From: Candidatus Nitronauta litoralis
GTDB lineage: Bacteria; Nitrospinota; Nitrospinia; Nitrospinales; Nitrospinaceae
NCBI GenBank assembly: GCA_015698285.1
Contig: CP048685.1
Span: forward strand, 2,542,001 to 2,606,000
Reading direction: 5' to 3'
Length of the DNA stretch: 64,000 nucleotides
Shown here: positions 51,198-60,307 of the stretch, in pieces
Layout: every line of letters begins with the position of its first letter
Position numbering within the stretch: position 1 is the stretch's first letter
Translations under genes and position numbers: made by a program
The notes under the pieces: model-generated
What the model saw: the letters and a program-made list of their open reading frames with translations, nothing else
Databases searched by the model: none
What the model was told of the DNA's origin: nothing

Positions 51198-51515
51198 GTG
51201 TGCCTGGTGACTTTTATTAACTTGAAAAATAACAATTCCTCTCAACCCTTCTGGCCTGTCCTGCTCTTGACGGTCTGTTTTGGGTTGGTGGCGTTGTTCG
51301 GGGCTCCGCTTCACGAGCATGACCTGGATCCCTCCCATATAGAATTAGACTGCTCTCAGTGCCACCTTCAGCACACCGGCCTCAGTCTGGAGGCCCCCTC
51401 TCCAGAGCTTCCCTATTTGGTTCCAGCCATTTCCTGGATAGCAGAAGCGTTTATCTCTTGGGTTGCCTACGTTTCTCTGATTTATTTTAGCCGTGCCCCA
51501 CCGGTCTTCCGTTGA
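51198..51515 (+). CDS. Small membrane protein with HxHD and CxxC motifs (copy A)
   Basis: 105 residues. One membrane helix ('FWPVLLLTVCFGLVALFG') is followed by 'LHEHDLDPSHIELDCSQCHLQH', a motif rich in His and acidic residues with a CxxC, then a second hydrophobic stretch and 'SRAPPVFR'. The layout recurs at 54682. The motif looks suited to binding zinc or another divalent metal in the periplasm. It precedes the TonB receptor gene by about 110 bases. No known family is claimed. Confidence 0.55.
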   Translation: MCLVTFINLKNNNSSQPFWPVLLLTVCFGLVALFGAPLHEHDLDPSHIELDCSQCHLQHTGLSLEAPSPELPYLVPAISWIAEAFISWVAYVSLIYFSRAPPVFR

Positions 51516-51626
51516 TTATAAAACCTTTTCCCAATTATAAATTACCTCTTTGTTTTCAGGGCTGGGGCTGTCTGATTTGTTTGGAGTCCCGGTTTATGGA
51601 GGAGAGGGGTGTCAACGGAGTGAGCC

Positions 51627-53675
51627 ATGTATCGATACAAATGTCTAATTGCGCTGTTTGTTGTTGCCTTTTTTTCCACTGCCCCGGTAATGGCAGTGGA
51701 TAGGCTAAAAGAACCCGAAAGCCCTAAAAAACGGCATGAAATTCATCTTGACCAGATTATCGTGACTGATCCCGCACAGAAGAAAATTTCCGGGTCGGCC
51801 AAGCCGGTAACCATATTGCACGACGAAGAATTACAGGTAAAACGAGGAGGCACGATAGGCGAAACCTTGAAACTGGAACGTGGCGTCCATGGTCAGTCCT
51901 TCGGCCCGGGAGTGGGGGTTCCGGTGATTCGTGGGCAGAGCGGCCCGCGGGTTCGCGTATTAAGCAATGGTCTGGGCGCCAATGACGCCGCTCAAGCCAG
52001 TCCGGACCACGCTTCGACTGTGGTTCCCCTGCTTGCCGAACAGATCGAAGTCCTGCGCGGACCGGCCACCCTGCAGTATGGGAGCGGCGCGATCGGCGGC
52101 GTGGTTAACGTCATCGACAACCGCATTCCGGAACGCCCCTCCGACAAACTGGTGGGTGGCACCTTGGAGCAAAAGTTTAATTCCGTTGCAAATGAGCATT
52201 CAACGACCTTAAAAATTGAAGGTAGCAAGGACCACTTCGCTTACCACTTTGATGGGTTTTACCGGGACCGGGGAAACACGGATATCGGCGGACAGGCGAT
52301 CGACGTGGCCCGGGCCCAGGTCAGCGAACCCGACCTGGCGGTGACTCAGAATACCACCGGTTTCATCCGCAACACTGAGGGGGATGCCAGGGGCGGTTCA
52401 GCCGGATTTTCTCTGGTGGGAGACGCCGGTTTTATCGGGATTTCGGGAAACCTGCTGAAAGATACCTACGGAATCCCTCCGGAAGGAACGGATGATGGTG
52501 AGCTGGCCCAAATCCGCCTGGAGCAAAATAAATTCGATTTCAAGAGTCAATGGAACAACCCCCTGGGCATCCTGGATTCGATCCGGGCCCGATTGAGCTT
52601 CACTGATTACGAACACCTGGAAGGCGAGGAAGGGTTGTTTCGTAATGACACGTTTGAAGGCCGAATCGAAATTCCGCACAAGCCCATCTTGGGAATTGAC
52701 GGCGTCATTGGGTTCCAGAGCATCAACAGCAAATTCGCTGCTATGGAATTGGAAAGCGGAGAATTTATTGTTCTCCCCACTCGGACCAACAGTTATGGCG
52801 TGTTTGCCACTGAATCGGCGACTGTCGGGCCGGTGGAAGTTGAAGCCGGAGTTCGGGTGGAGAACGTCTCGCTGGACCCGGCCGGTTTCGACCGCCCATT
52901 TAGGAGCTTCACGCCCGTCAGCGCTTCGGCTTCAGGCATCTGGTCAATCAACGAAAACCACCGGGTGAATGTCGCCTACACCCGTTCCCAGCGGGCGCCG
53001 CAGGTACAGGAGTTGTTTTTTGAGGGTTTTCATGAACCCCTCCGCGCCTTTGAGCAGGGCAACCCCGGTTTGGGGCTGGAAACTTCAAACAATGTGGATG
53101 TGGGGTACCGGTTTTTCTCGGACTGGGCGGTGGTCGAGCTTGATGTGTTCCACAACTCGGTGGACGATTATATTTTTGTGGGAAGGACCGGTACCGTCGA
53201 TATGGATGGAAACCCGGTCGTGCTGTATCAACAGACCGAAGCTCGGTTTGTGGGTTATGAGGCCAACCTCATATTTCCGCTGATGGACAATCGAAACGGA
53301 ATTGTCGATCTGACTCTGTTCAGTGATTACACGCGTGGGCGGTTGATCAACCGGGGGGATGTTCCCCAAATGCCTTCACTGCGCTGGGGATTCCAAGTGG
53401 ATTATATACTGGGGCTATGGAGCTCCAACATTCGTCTGACACGGGGGGAGGCTCAGGACCATCCCGGTGCGAACGAAGCCAACACTCCGGACTATGTTCG
53501 TCTGGACCTTTCCACGCACTATCATGTGGACGATTTTCAGGGCGCGGAGGTGATGGTGTACGCCAAGGGCAACAACTTGCTGGATGAAAACATCCGAAAT
53601 TCCACTTCGTTCCTGAGGAACTTTGCTCCCGAAGCCGGGCGCGGGGCGGAGGTTGGTGTCCGGGTCAATTTTTAA
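51627..53675 (+). CDS. TonB-dependent receptor, ZnuD-like type
   Basis: 682 residues. Signal peptide ('LIALFVVAFFSTAPVMA'), plug ('VTILHDEELQVKRGGTIGETLKLERGVHGQSFGPGVGVPVIRGQSGPRVRVLSNGLGANDAAQASPDHASTVVPLLAEQIEVLRGPATLQYGSGAIGGVVNVIDNRIP') and a barrel with terminal Phe ('GVRVNF'). The 'LERGVHGQSFGPG.G.PVIRGQ.GPRV..L.NG' plug is typical of zinc-related receptors (ZnuD type). Its neighbours (small HxHD protein, CDF, ZrgA-like group) support zinc import across the outer membrane. Confidence 0.85.
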   Translation: MYRYKCLIALFVVAFFSTAPVMAVDRLKEPESPKKRHEIHLDQIIVTDPAQKKISGSAKPVTILHDEELQVKRGGTIGETLKLERGVHGQSFGPGVGVPVIRGQSGPRVRVLSNGLGANDAAQASPDHASTVVPLLAEQIEVLRGPATLQYGSGAIGGVVNVIDNRIPERPSDKLVGGTLEQKFNSVANEHSTTLKIEGSKDHFAYHFDGFYRDRGNTDIGGQAIDVARAQVSEPDLAVTQNTTGFIRNTEGDARGGSAGFSLVGDAGFIGISGNLLKDTYGIPPEGTDDGELAQIRLEQNKFDFKSQWNNPLGILDSIRARLSFTDYEHLEGEEGLFRNDTFEGRIEIPHKPILGIDGVIGFQSINSKFAAMELESGEFIVLPTRTNSYGVFATESATVGPVEVEAGVRVENVSLDPAGFDRPFRSFTPVSASASGIWSINENHRVNVAYTRSQRAPQVQELFFEGFHEPLRAFEQGNPGLGLETSNNVDVGYRFFSDWAVVELDVFHNSVDDYIFVGRTGTVDMDGNPVVLYQQTEARFVGYEANLIFPLMDNRNGIVDLTLFSDYTRGRLINRGDVPQMPSLRWGFQVDYILGLWSSNIRLTRGEAQDHPGANEANTPDYVRLDLSTHYHVDDFQGAEVMVYAKGNNLLDENIRNSTSFLRNFAPEAGRGAEVGVRVNF

Positions 53676-53683
53676 ATCCAGCG

Positions 53684-53716
53684 GGTCCCGCCGGAGACAC
53701 CCTCTCCGGCGGGACC
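53684..53716 (+). terminator. Terminator after the TonB receptor gene
   Basis: A perfect 14-bp stem (GGTCCCGCCGGAGA with TCTCCGGCGGGACC) starting 8 bases after the stop codon. T-run weak. From 53717 to 53853 I see no other feature. Confidence 0.7.
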
Positions 53717-53853
53717 ATTGGGGTATTCCAACTAATTGTTTTTTTTATAAGTTCAGGTTAAACTTTTTTGTGTTCCCGCAATTTTGATCTAAACTTAAAA
53801 ATAATCGACTTCCCCAAAAATATAATTAAGTTGACACCCAAGGAAAAAAGGCA

Positions 53854-54012
53854 ATGAAAAAAGCGACTCAGTCAATTTTAGACCGATTTTCAAAAGGCTT
53901 TTCGATTGCTCGCACACTTCACTACACCATCTTCTCCTTGATGTTCACTGCCATTTTAACTTTTTCAAGAAACCCCAAAGTTATGAGTTATGGACGATTG
54001 CTGCTCAACTAA
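53854..54012 (+). CDS. Small hydrophobic frame, uncertain
   Basis: A 52-codon frame with AAGGAAAAAAGG upstream encodes a basic start and a short hydrophobic stretch ('YTIFSLMFTAILTF'). It overlaps the start of the CDF gene by 23 bases in another frame, so it may be translated ahead of it. Coding status is doubtful. Confidence 0.25.
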   Translation: MKKATQSILDRFSKGFSIARTLHYTIFSLMFTAILTFSRNPKVMSYGRLLLN

Positions 54013-54619
54013 CCAAGAGATTTGGGAAAAAATAGCTCAAAAGCATAAAAGCACGCTTTGGGTTGTTCTTTGCCTCAACCTCGGAATGTTTGTAATCGAA
54101 GCCGTTTATGGCTGGTTGGCGCATTCCAACGCCTTATTTGCCGACTCCTTGGACATGCTGGGGGATGGGATCATCTACGGGGTATCCCTGATGGTTTTGA
54201 ACCAGGAAGCGATTTGGCGAAACCGAGCAGCCCTGGCAAAAGGATACTTCATGGCCGCACTGGCCTTCTCCATAATGTTGCTTTCATTTTATCGGTTTTA
54301 TAATCCGGTAATGCCTACCGTGGAAATGATGGGTATCATTGGAATTTTAGCCTTTGCTGCAAATGTAACCTGCCTGTTTCTGCTGACCCGCCATAAAAAT
54401 GACGACATCAATATGCGTTCTGCCTGGATTTGTGCACGCAATGATGTTTTGGCGAACTTAAGTGTATTGGTGGCAGCGGGAGGCGTAGCCTGGGCAAGCT
54501 CCCCTTGGCCGGATCTGGTGATCAGCATGCTCATCTGCTCTTATATTTTAAAATCCTCTTTAGTGATAATAAAAGAAGCGCAGGAAGAATTGAAACCCAC
54601 CATTCTCCCTATTGGTTAG
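53990..54619 (+). CDS. CDF-type cation transporter, short form
   Basis: 209 residues, six membrane helices and no C-terminal cytoplasmic domain. 'NLGMFVIEAVYGWLAHSNALFADSLDMLGDGIIYGVSL' holds the Asp pair of transmembrane helix 2. In helix 5 'ARNDVLANLSVLVAA' has N-D where many zinc CDFs have H-D, which may alter metal choice. The N-terminus starts 'DDCC'. CDF proteins export divalent metals with proton exchange. It lies between the zinc receptor and the second small HxHD protein. Confidence 0.8.
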   Translation: MDDCCSTNQEIWEKIAQKHKSTLWVVLCLNLGMFVIEAVYGWLAHSNALFADSLDMLGDGIIYGVSLMVLNQEAIWRNRAALAKGYFMAALAFSIMLLSFYRFYNPVMPTVEMMGIIGILAFAANVTCLFLLTRHKNDDINMRSAWICARNDVLANLSVLVAAGGVAWASSPWPDLVISMLICSYILKSSLVIIKEAQEELKPTILPIG

Positions 54620-54681
54620 GCAAAGAATCCATTATTTATTGGGTGCGTTTTTGAGAGAAAAAGAGAAGGACCAGCTTCAAA

Positions 54682-54993
54682 ATGCCAACAAATAACATTG
54701 TTAAAAACAAAAGTATCAGTGAAAAATTTTTGGTGCTACTGCTGATATTGAGTTTCGCCGCATTGGCGGGGTTGGAATCTGTTCTCCACAACCACGACTT
54801 CGACTTTGAAGAGGTCCATAGTGATTGTGCGTCTTGTCTTTGGAAACAAAGTAATTCTCAAATTGACACCGCAGTTCCAAATTCCCCGATTTCTTCATTC
54901 ATTCAATCCTTCTCTCGTATATTTTTTAAACCCCCATATATTTCATTTGCTCCTGTTATCTTTGCCAATCGAAGCCCTCCCGAGTTTTTGTAA
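54682..54993 (+). CDS. Small membrane protein with HxHD and CxxC motifs (copy B)
   Basis: 103 residues. Helix 'FLVLLLILSFAALAGLESVLH' is followed by 'NHDFDFEEVHSDCASCLWK' and 'FANRSPPEFL'. The order and motifs match copy A at 51198 (H-D-x-D..H..D-C-x-x-C and a terminal SPPEF/APPVF). The two are diverged paralogues flanking the TonB receptor and CDF genes. A metal-binding periplasmic role is inference. Confidence 0.55.
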   Translation: MPTNNIVKNKSISEKFLVLLLILSFAALAGLESVLHNHDFDFEEVHSDCASCLWKQSNSQIDTAVPNSPISSFIQSFSRIFFKPPYISFAPVIFANRSPPEFL

Positions 54994-55130
54994 ATTTCTT
55001 TTTCATATAACTAATTTCATCCATTTTTGAAAGCAAACCGCTACCCGTGCGTTCTTTCTTTGTCCATCATTGAACGGGATTGGGTTTGTTATTTCTGAAA
55101 ATAATCTGAAACTATTTTGGGGGCATAGCT

Positions 55131-55790
55131 ATGTCTAAGAATGGTTTATTCCGCCCATCAGGATCAAGGATCAATTATCCTCGGATCCTTTTCAGGCTAA
55201 ATATTTTTCTTATTTGGCTTGTCACAGCTCTCATTTTCGTTCAACCGGGAGTGCTAATTTCCGCAGAAAAAAATAACCCCAATGTGAAAAAGGTTGAATC
55301 TGGTTTTTTTAGCAAGTTTAAAAACTTTTTTTTCAAAAAAGCCGAACCGGAGGAGATCGATGAAATCCCCTTTATGAGGGAAATGACCTGGAGTGACCTG
55401 TATCAATTGGACCCGGAAACTCACCAGGCTAGTTGGAATTTGCAAAAGCAGCTCAGTATAGATGTGATGATCAAGGGATTCATCATACCCCTGGATTATG
55501 ATTCGAAACAAAGAATTATCGAGTTTTTGCTGGTCCCTTATATTCCCTCATGCATGCATGTTCCTCCACCACCGCCCAGTCAAATGGTCCATGTCAAACT
55601 CCAAGAAGGAAAAAAGATGAAAGATATTTTTAATCCTGTAGAAGTTGTAGGCCACTTGAAAGTTCTCCAAGCCAAACTTTTGGATGACCGATTGACAACT
55701 TCCTATGCCATGGATGTTCGATCACTGAAAGTTTTGACTGATTCCGGAATGGACCCATTCAATGACTTTTTTGGAAACACAATTCACTAG
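55131..55790 (+). CDS. DUF3299 protein (ZrgE-like group)
   Basis: 219 residues with a signal or anchor segment ('IFLIWLVTALIFVQPGVLISA'). The DUF3299 core is 'VMIKGFIIPLDYDSKQRIIEFLLVPYIPSCMHVPPPPPSQMVHVKL'. DUF3299 proteins occur with DUF2796 proteins and an ABC transporter in zinc-regulated loci such as Vibrio zrgABCDE. It is followed 24 bases later by the DUF2796 gene. Confidence 0.85.
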   Translation: MSKNGLFRPSGSRINYPRILFRLNIFLIWLVTALIFVQPGVLISAEKNNPNVKKVESGFFSKFKNFFFKKAEPEEIDEIPFMREMTWSDLYQLDPETHQASWNLQKQLSIDVMIKGFIIPLDYDSKQRIIEFLLVPYIPSCMHVPPPPPSQMVHVKLQEGKKMKDIFNPVEVVGHLKVLQAKLLDDRLTTSYAMDVRSLKVLTDSGMDPFNDFFGNTIH

Positions 55791-55813
55791 ACAGTTAAAA
55801 AGGATGAGCCGTT

Positions 55814-56458
55814 ATGAAGCAAATAATTTTACTTTTAATTTTAGCGGTTGTATTTTTTTCGCCCCCCGTTTATGCCGAGAGCTCTTTAGCCGCACATCTG
55901 CATGGACATGTCCAGCTCAACGTGGCAGCCGATGGAAAAACTCTTTTTGTTGAAGTTCATTCGCCTTCGGAAAGTTTTTTGGGATTCGAACATCGACCAG
56001 AAACTGACCAACAAAAATCCCTTTGGACTTCGATTAAAAAACAATGGGAAAACAAAACACAGGAACTGATTCAAATTGATCCATCCCTGTCCTGTGAGAT
56101 TAAAAATGCTCATATGGTTATGCATTTTGAGGGAGAGGGAGGACATCACCATGATGACGACCATCATCATGAAGAAACGAGTAAGGCCCATGGTGAGGAT
56201 TTACACCACGAAAATGAGCAACACAGTCATGAGGAGTACCCCAACCATGTTGAGCAAAAAACATTGATGGGAGTGCACAGCGAAATCCAAGCAGATGCGA
56301 AATTTTTGTGTCGTGAAGAGATAAAAGATTCGCAACTGGTCGTATGGTTAAAAAAACATTTTCAAAATATTGAGGAGATTGAAGTCCAGGTGCTTCCCAA
56401 TTCAGGCACACCTTATTCAAAAACCCTGACACGGGATAAGGCGATCCTGGATTTATGA
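55814..56458 (+). CDS. DUF2796/ZrgA-like periplasmic zinc-binding protein
   Basis: 214 residues. Signal peptide ('ILLLILAVVFFSPPVYA|ES'). The start of the mature part, 'AAHLHGHVQLNVAADGKTLFVEVHSPSESFLGFEH', is the DUF2796 signature. A long His-rich run follows ('HHHDDDHHHEE', 'HGEDLHHENEQHSHEEYPNH', about residues 114-150). The His stretch is where ZrgA-type proteins would collect zinc. It belongs to an operon with the DUF3299 gene and the ABC transporter. Confidence 0.88.
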   Translation: MKQIILLLILAVVFFSPPVYAESSLAAHLHGHVQLNVAADGKTLFVEVHSPSESFLGFEHRPETDQQKSLWTSIKKQWENKTQELIQIDPSLSCEIKNAHMVMHFEGEGGHHHDDDHHHEETSKAHGEDLHHENEQHSHEEYPNHVEQKTLMGVHSEIQADAKFLCREEIKDSQLVVWLKKHFQNIEEIEVQVLPNSGTPYSKTLTRDKAILDL

Positions 56459-56486
56459 TTTTACTCCTGGAAAGGATAACTGGAAT

Positions 56487-57167
56487 TTGAAACCGGCCAT
56501 CAACATACAAAACCTGAGTTTCCACTACGAAGAGGCCCATCCCATTCTGGAATTGGATGCATTCGAAGTGAAAATGGGGGAAAAGATTTTTGTATATGGT
56601 CCCAGCGGGTGTGGAAAAAGTACATTGCTTGGGCTGATAGCAGGGATATTTTTGCCGCAGCAGGGAACCCTGGAAGTTCTAGGCCTTGATTTTGGTTCTA
56701 CCTCAAAAGGAAGGAGGGATGAAGTTAGAGGTAAGGAGATTGGCTATATTTTTCAAACTTTCAATTTAATTCCGTACCTGAATTGTCTGGAGAATATTTT
56801 GCTCCCATGCATTATCACTCCCCAGAGAAAAGCCAAAATCACGAGACCTCTGGAGCAAGAGGCTGCCTTGCTGGCCAATCATCTGAACCTTAATGATGTC
56901 TTACATAAAAAAGCTCGCCAGCTCAGTGTGGGTCAGCAACAAAGAGTTGCCGCTGCTCGTGCGTTGATCGGCAATCCTCAACTGGTGATTGCAGACGAAC
57001 CCACATCTTCTCTGGACGGCAAGAATACCAGGGAGTTTTTGCAACTAATGCTGCGGGAATGGGAGGAAAAAAATTTCACTCTGGTATTTGTCAGTCATGA
57101 TGAACGTCTGGCAGAGGAATTCGACCGCAGTGTTTCTCTATCAGAAATGAACAGGATCAAGGAATAA
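56487..57167 (+). CDS. ABC transporter ATPase (ZrgC-like group)
   Basis: 226 residues. Walker A 'GPSGCGKSTLL', Q-loop 'GYIFQTFNLIPYLNCLENI', signature 'QLSVGQQQRVAAARAL' and Walker B 'LVIADEPTSSLDGKN'. It is a LolD/MacB-like ATPase matching the FtsX-like permease encoded next. TTG 56487 is the start. The role is to power the permease, perhaps for zinc uptake. Confidence 0.9.
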   Translation: MKPAINIQNLSFHYEEAHPILELDAFEVKMGEKIFVYGPSGCGKSTLLGLIAGIFLPQQGTLEVLGLDFGSTSKGRRDEVRGKEIGYIFQTFNLIPYLNCLENILLPCIITPQRKAKITRPLEQEAALLANHLNLNDVLHKKARQLSVGQQQRVAAARALIGNPQLVIADEPTSSLDGKNTREFLQLMLREWEEKNFTLVFVSHDERLAEEFDRSVSLSEMNRIKE

Positions 57168-57169
57168 GG

Positions 57170-58429
57170 ATGATGGTCGTTTATCTAACCTGGAAATCCA
57201 TTCAAAACAGAAAAATGACTTCACTGCTTTGTGTGGTTTCAATCGCATTGAGTGTCGCTTTGCTATTAGGAGTCGAGCGGATGAAAAACGGAGCCCGCAA
57301 CGGGTTTACCAATACCATCAGTCAAACCGACCTGATTGTGGGAAGTAAAGGGGGCCCGCTTCAACTGGTACTGTATACGATTTTTCGTATCGGTGCGCCC
57401 ACGAACAACATCCGCTACTCCTCATATACCAAGATCAAGAATCTACCTGAAGTGGACTGGACGATTCCTATCTCCCTGGGCGACGCCTACCGTGGATACA
57501 GGGTAGTGGGGACCGATGAGAATTTATTCAAATACTATCGCTATCGTGGGGATAAAAAAATTGAGATTTTGGAAGGCCAAATTCCCAAGGGTATTTTTGA
57601 TGTGGTTCTGGGCTTTGAAGTGGCGCAAAAATACCAACACAAAACTTCCGATTCGATCGTTTTGTCGCATGGCATTTCCAAAAGATCGATCATGGAGCAT
57701 TCAAACACGCCCTTTAGAGTCGTGGGTGTCTTGAAACCCACGGGCACACCCATCGACCGCAGTGTTTTTATTACTCTCGAAGGAATGGAGGCCCTTCATT
57801 TTGGCTGGGAAGAGGGCGTCCCGCGCAAAGGAAACGACATTTCTCCGGAAAAGCTGAAAAAAGCAAACATACAAATTAGGCAGATCACCAGTTTTCTTTT
57901 AAAGACAAAAAATCGTATCCAGACGCTTAAGTTACAAAGGAAAATTGATTCATTCCCAAAGGACCCTTTGATGGCAGTGATTCCAGGTGTGGCCCTGCAT
58001 GAGTTGTGGAGGACCCTTTCTTATGTGGAAAATATACTTTTTCTGATCAGTCTATGTGTTTTAGTTGTTGGACTGATCAGTGTGATTATCTCTCTTTACA
58101 CATCTCTAAACGAACGTCGCAGGGAAATAGCCATTTTCCGTGCACTGGGTTCAGGAATCGGTAAAGTCGTTTCGCTCCTGATGTTTGAATCGACCCTGAT
58201 CGTCCTTATGGGTATCCTTTTGGGTACCATTTTTCTCTACCTGGGTCTGTTTATTGTTCGACCTATTCTGGAATCCAACTTTTCCCTTTACCTCCCGATT
58301 CAATCCCTATCTTCCACCGAATGGATGTATCTGGGCGGAATCCTTTTGGGCGGCATAATAGCGGGGCTCATTCCTGCCATCAAAGCCTATCGCAATTCAT
58401 TGCAAGATGGTTTAACCATTCAGGCCTAA
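57170..58429 (+). CDS. FtsX/MacB-type ABC permease (ZrgB-like group)
   Basis: 419 residues. One N-terminal helix ('SLLCVVSIALSVALLLG') precedes a large extracytoplasmic domain (about 45-280) and three C-terminal helices ('ILFLISLCVLVVGLISVIISLY', 'LMFESTLIVLMGILLGTIFLYLGL', 'WMYLGGILLGGIIAGLIPAIKAYR'), with 'FRALGSGIGKVVSLLMFES' as the FtsX coupling helix. It begins 2 bases after the ATPase stop. Together with DUF3299 and DUF2796 genes it forms a ZrgABCDE-like set. Confidence 0.88.
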   Translation: MMVVYLTWKSIQNRKMTSLLCVVSIALSVALLLGVERMKNGARNGFTNTISQTDLIVGSKGGPLQLVLYTIFRIGAPTNNIRYSSYTKIKNLPEVDWTIPISLGDAYRGYRVVGTDENLFKYYRYRGDKKIEILEGQIPKGIFDVVLGFEVAQKYQHKTSDSIVLSHGISKRSIMEHSNTPFRVVGVLKPTGTPIDRSVFITLEGMEALHFGWEEGVPRKGNDISPEKLKKANIQIRQITSFLLKTKNRIQTLKLQRKIDSFPKDPLMAVIPGVALHELWRTLSYVENILFLISLCVLVVGLISVIISLYTSLNERRREIAIFRALGSGIGKVVSLLMFESTLIVLMGILLGTIFLYLGLFIVRPILESNFSLYLPIQSLSSTEWMYLGGILLGGIIAGLIPAIKAYRNSLQDGLTIQA

Positions 58430-58929
58430 CTGACCCAACTGGAAATTCACCAACATTTGAAAATAATTCACAGCCATTTTCGGCAAACCTTGACCCACTT
58501 TTTGAATTTGCAAGGTTCGCATATATTGTATTATTTATTCCCTGTTTCAATTTCTTGAAGAGAATGAATTTATTGAAAAAACTTGCTTGTTATTTGGTTA
58601 ATAACTTTAAATTTATATCCGTGCTAAAAAATATAAATTACCAAACTGGAGAAATATTTAAAAAATTAGTGAATAATCTTCCTGATATTCTAAGTGTTTT
58701 ACTTGTTGGCCTTAGAGTTAGCCTGAAGGTAATAATTTAGAAGCGAATTCTCAAGGTGTTGCTTTATTGGAGCTGATGAGTGAAATTAAACCGTTTACCT
58801 ACTGATTACAAATCAGGGGCTTCGGGCGCGATTAATTTAATTCCAATCAAAGCGGTAAGAGTTGATGCTATTTAGGCAGGATCGTTTTTATGGGTAAATG
58901 CTAGCCATAGCGTTAGCCAAAACAAAAAA
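58430..58929. other. Gene-free spacer before tRNA-Pro
   Basis: AT-rich DNA with only short open frames that overlap the permease end or lack start signals; no integrase or recombinase remnant was recognised here, although this is where one would be expected for a tRNA-integrated element. Confidence 0.5.
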
Positions 58930-59043
<114 letters not shown>

Positions 59044-59056
59044 ATTTATTATTCTT

Positions 59057-59953
59057 TTAATGTTGCGAATGTACACCCGCAACTTTCTTCCTTTGCTCTT
59101 CCGTAAGAGCCTTGAGCAGTGATATCTTGGCTTCCACCATGATCTGAACCTTCTGCATTTTGAGCCCGCCGATCAGCTTTGCCAATTCGTGCATCCGGGG
59201 TTCATCAATTGTACCAGAGTGAACCAGGCGGTCCAGTTCCATGTGAGCAATCATGAGATCAGCGCCAAGTTTGATCCGTTGCTTCTCCCAGTTAAATCGC
59301 ATGCGCATAATGGACTTAACTTGCTCCGAGGTCAAGCCCAGTTTTTCACGAAACTTCAAAATATGGCGGAATGGGTTGGATTTGTGCCCCCCATAGCCGT
59401 GTCCGCCATGAGCTGAACCCCGATGAGCGCTATGGCTGCCACCTTTCTTGCCGTGATGCCCACCATAGCTGCCGTGGCCTTTACTGTGTCCGTATCCTTT
59501 TTTGTGGCCGCGCTCATAGCCTTTGCCGCTTCCTTCTTTCCCATGATGTTTTTTCCCATGATGTTTTTTCGCATGATGGGGAGAATGTCCTCCGTAGCTC
59601 TTGCCATGGCCCTTGCTGTGTCCGTATCCTTTGCCGTGCCCGTGGCTGTATTTTTTAGACCCACTTCCTTCCTTGTCTGTTTTCGGGTGGGCACCGGGAC
59701 CGTATCCCTTTTTCGTACTGCCTTCAGTTTTGGTCGAAGGTTCGTCCTTGGTGACGCTTCCCTCTTCAGCAGGAGGGGGATTGACAAACCGAAACCCACG
59801 ATCCATGGGATTGCCCTCATCGGGACCTGGAATTTCAGGGTGGGCATAACTGCCAGAGGTCTCGGCAATGGCGTTCAACGGGCTAATTACCCATCCAGAT
59901 ACAGCTAGCATTGAAAGTGCAAGAACAAGAGCTTTTTGTTTTTCCTTAAACAT
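59057..59953 (-). CDS. His/Gly/Lys-rich CpxP/Spy-like periplasmic protein
   Basis: 298 residues from the ATG at 59951-59953, which has GGAAAGG upstream; the longer frame to 60145 is not needed. Signal peptide ('ALVLALSMLAVSGWVISPLNAIA'). Residues about 75-200 form a low-complexity tract of H, G, K, S and Y (repeated 'HGKGYGHSKGHG', 'HHAKKHHGKKHHGK'), likely metal-binding. The C-terminal 100 residues are helical with 'LGLTSEQVKSIMRMRFNWEKQRIKL', the LTxxQ motif of CpxP/Spy/ZraP proteins. ZraP-type proteins bind zinc or sense envelope stress. It is the first gene right of the candidate island. Confidence 0.7.
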   Translation of the reverse strand: MFKEKQKALVLALSMLAVSGWVISPLNAIAETSGSYAHPEIPGPDEGNPMDRGFRFVNPPPAEEGSVTKDEPSTKTEGSTKKGYGPGAHPKTDKEGSGSKKYSHGHGKGYGHSKGHGKSYGGHSPHHAKKHHGKKHHGKEGSGKGYERGHKKGYGHSKGHGSYGGHHGKKGGSHSAHRGSAHGGHGYGGHKSNPFRHILKFREKLGLTSEQVKSIMRMRFNWEKQRIKLGADLMIAHMELDRLVHSGTIDEPRMHELAKLIGGLKMQKVQIMVEAKISLLKALTEEQRKKVAGVHSQH

Positions 59954-60307
59954 AATATTTTCCTTTCCTGCCTGAAGTTTCCAGGAACTACTGGATAAAG
60001 GTTCACTATGATGACGAGATTCAGAAGCGGAAACAAACCGCCTGATCTTAATAGAGCCTGTCACGGTTGGGAGGACCCAAAACCTGTGTAAAGATTCCGG
60101 GTATTTGCCCATGCATCCGTGGTAAGTGGCAAATGTTTGAGGCACCTTTATTTTACCTGATCGAAAGAACCGAGATCAAAATAAATTAATGGGGGTTTTA
60201 ATATTTATAAACCCTCTCACACCGGCCGAAAAAATGGTTGAAATCTTGTCTTGGAAAAGATGGAGGAGGTTGAGAGATTTAAGATTGTTGAAATGTAGGA
60301 ATTGATG

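Noticed and set aside
58321-58740. 139-residue frame overlapping the ABC permease end
   Set aside because: Most of it overlaps the permease in another frame and the rest is AT-rich with no family feature or start signal.
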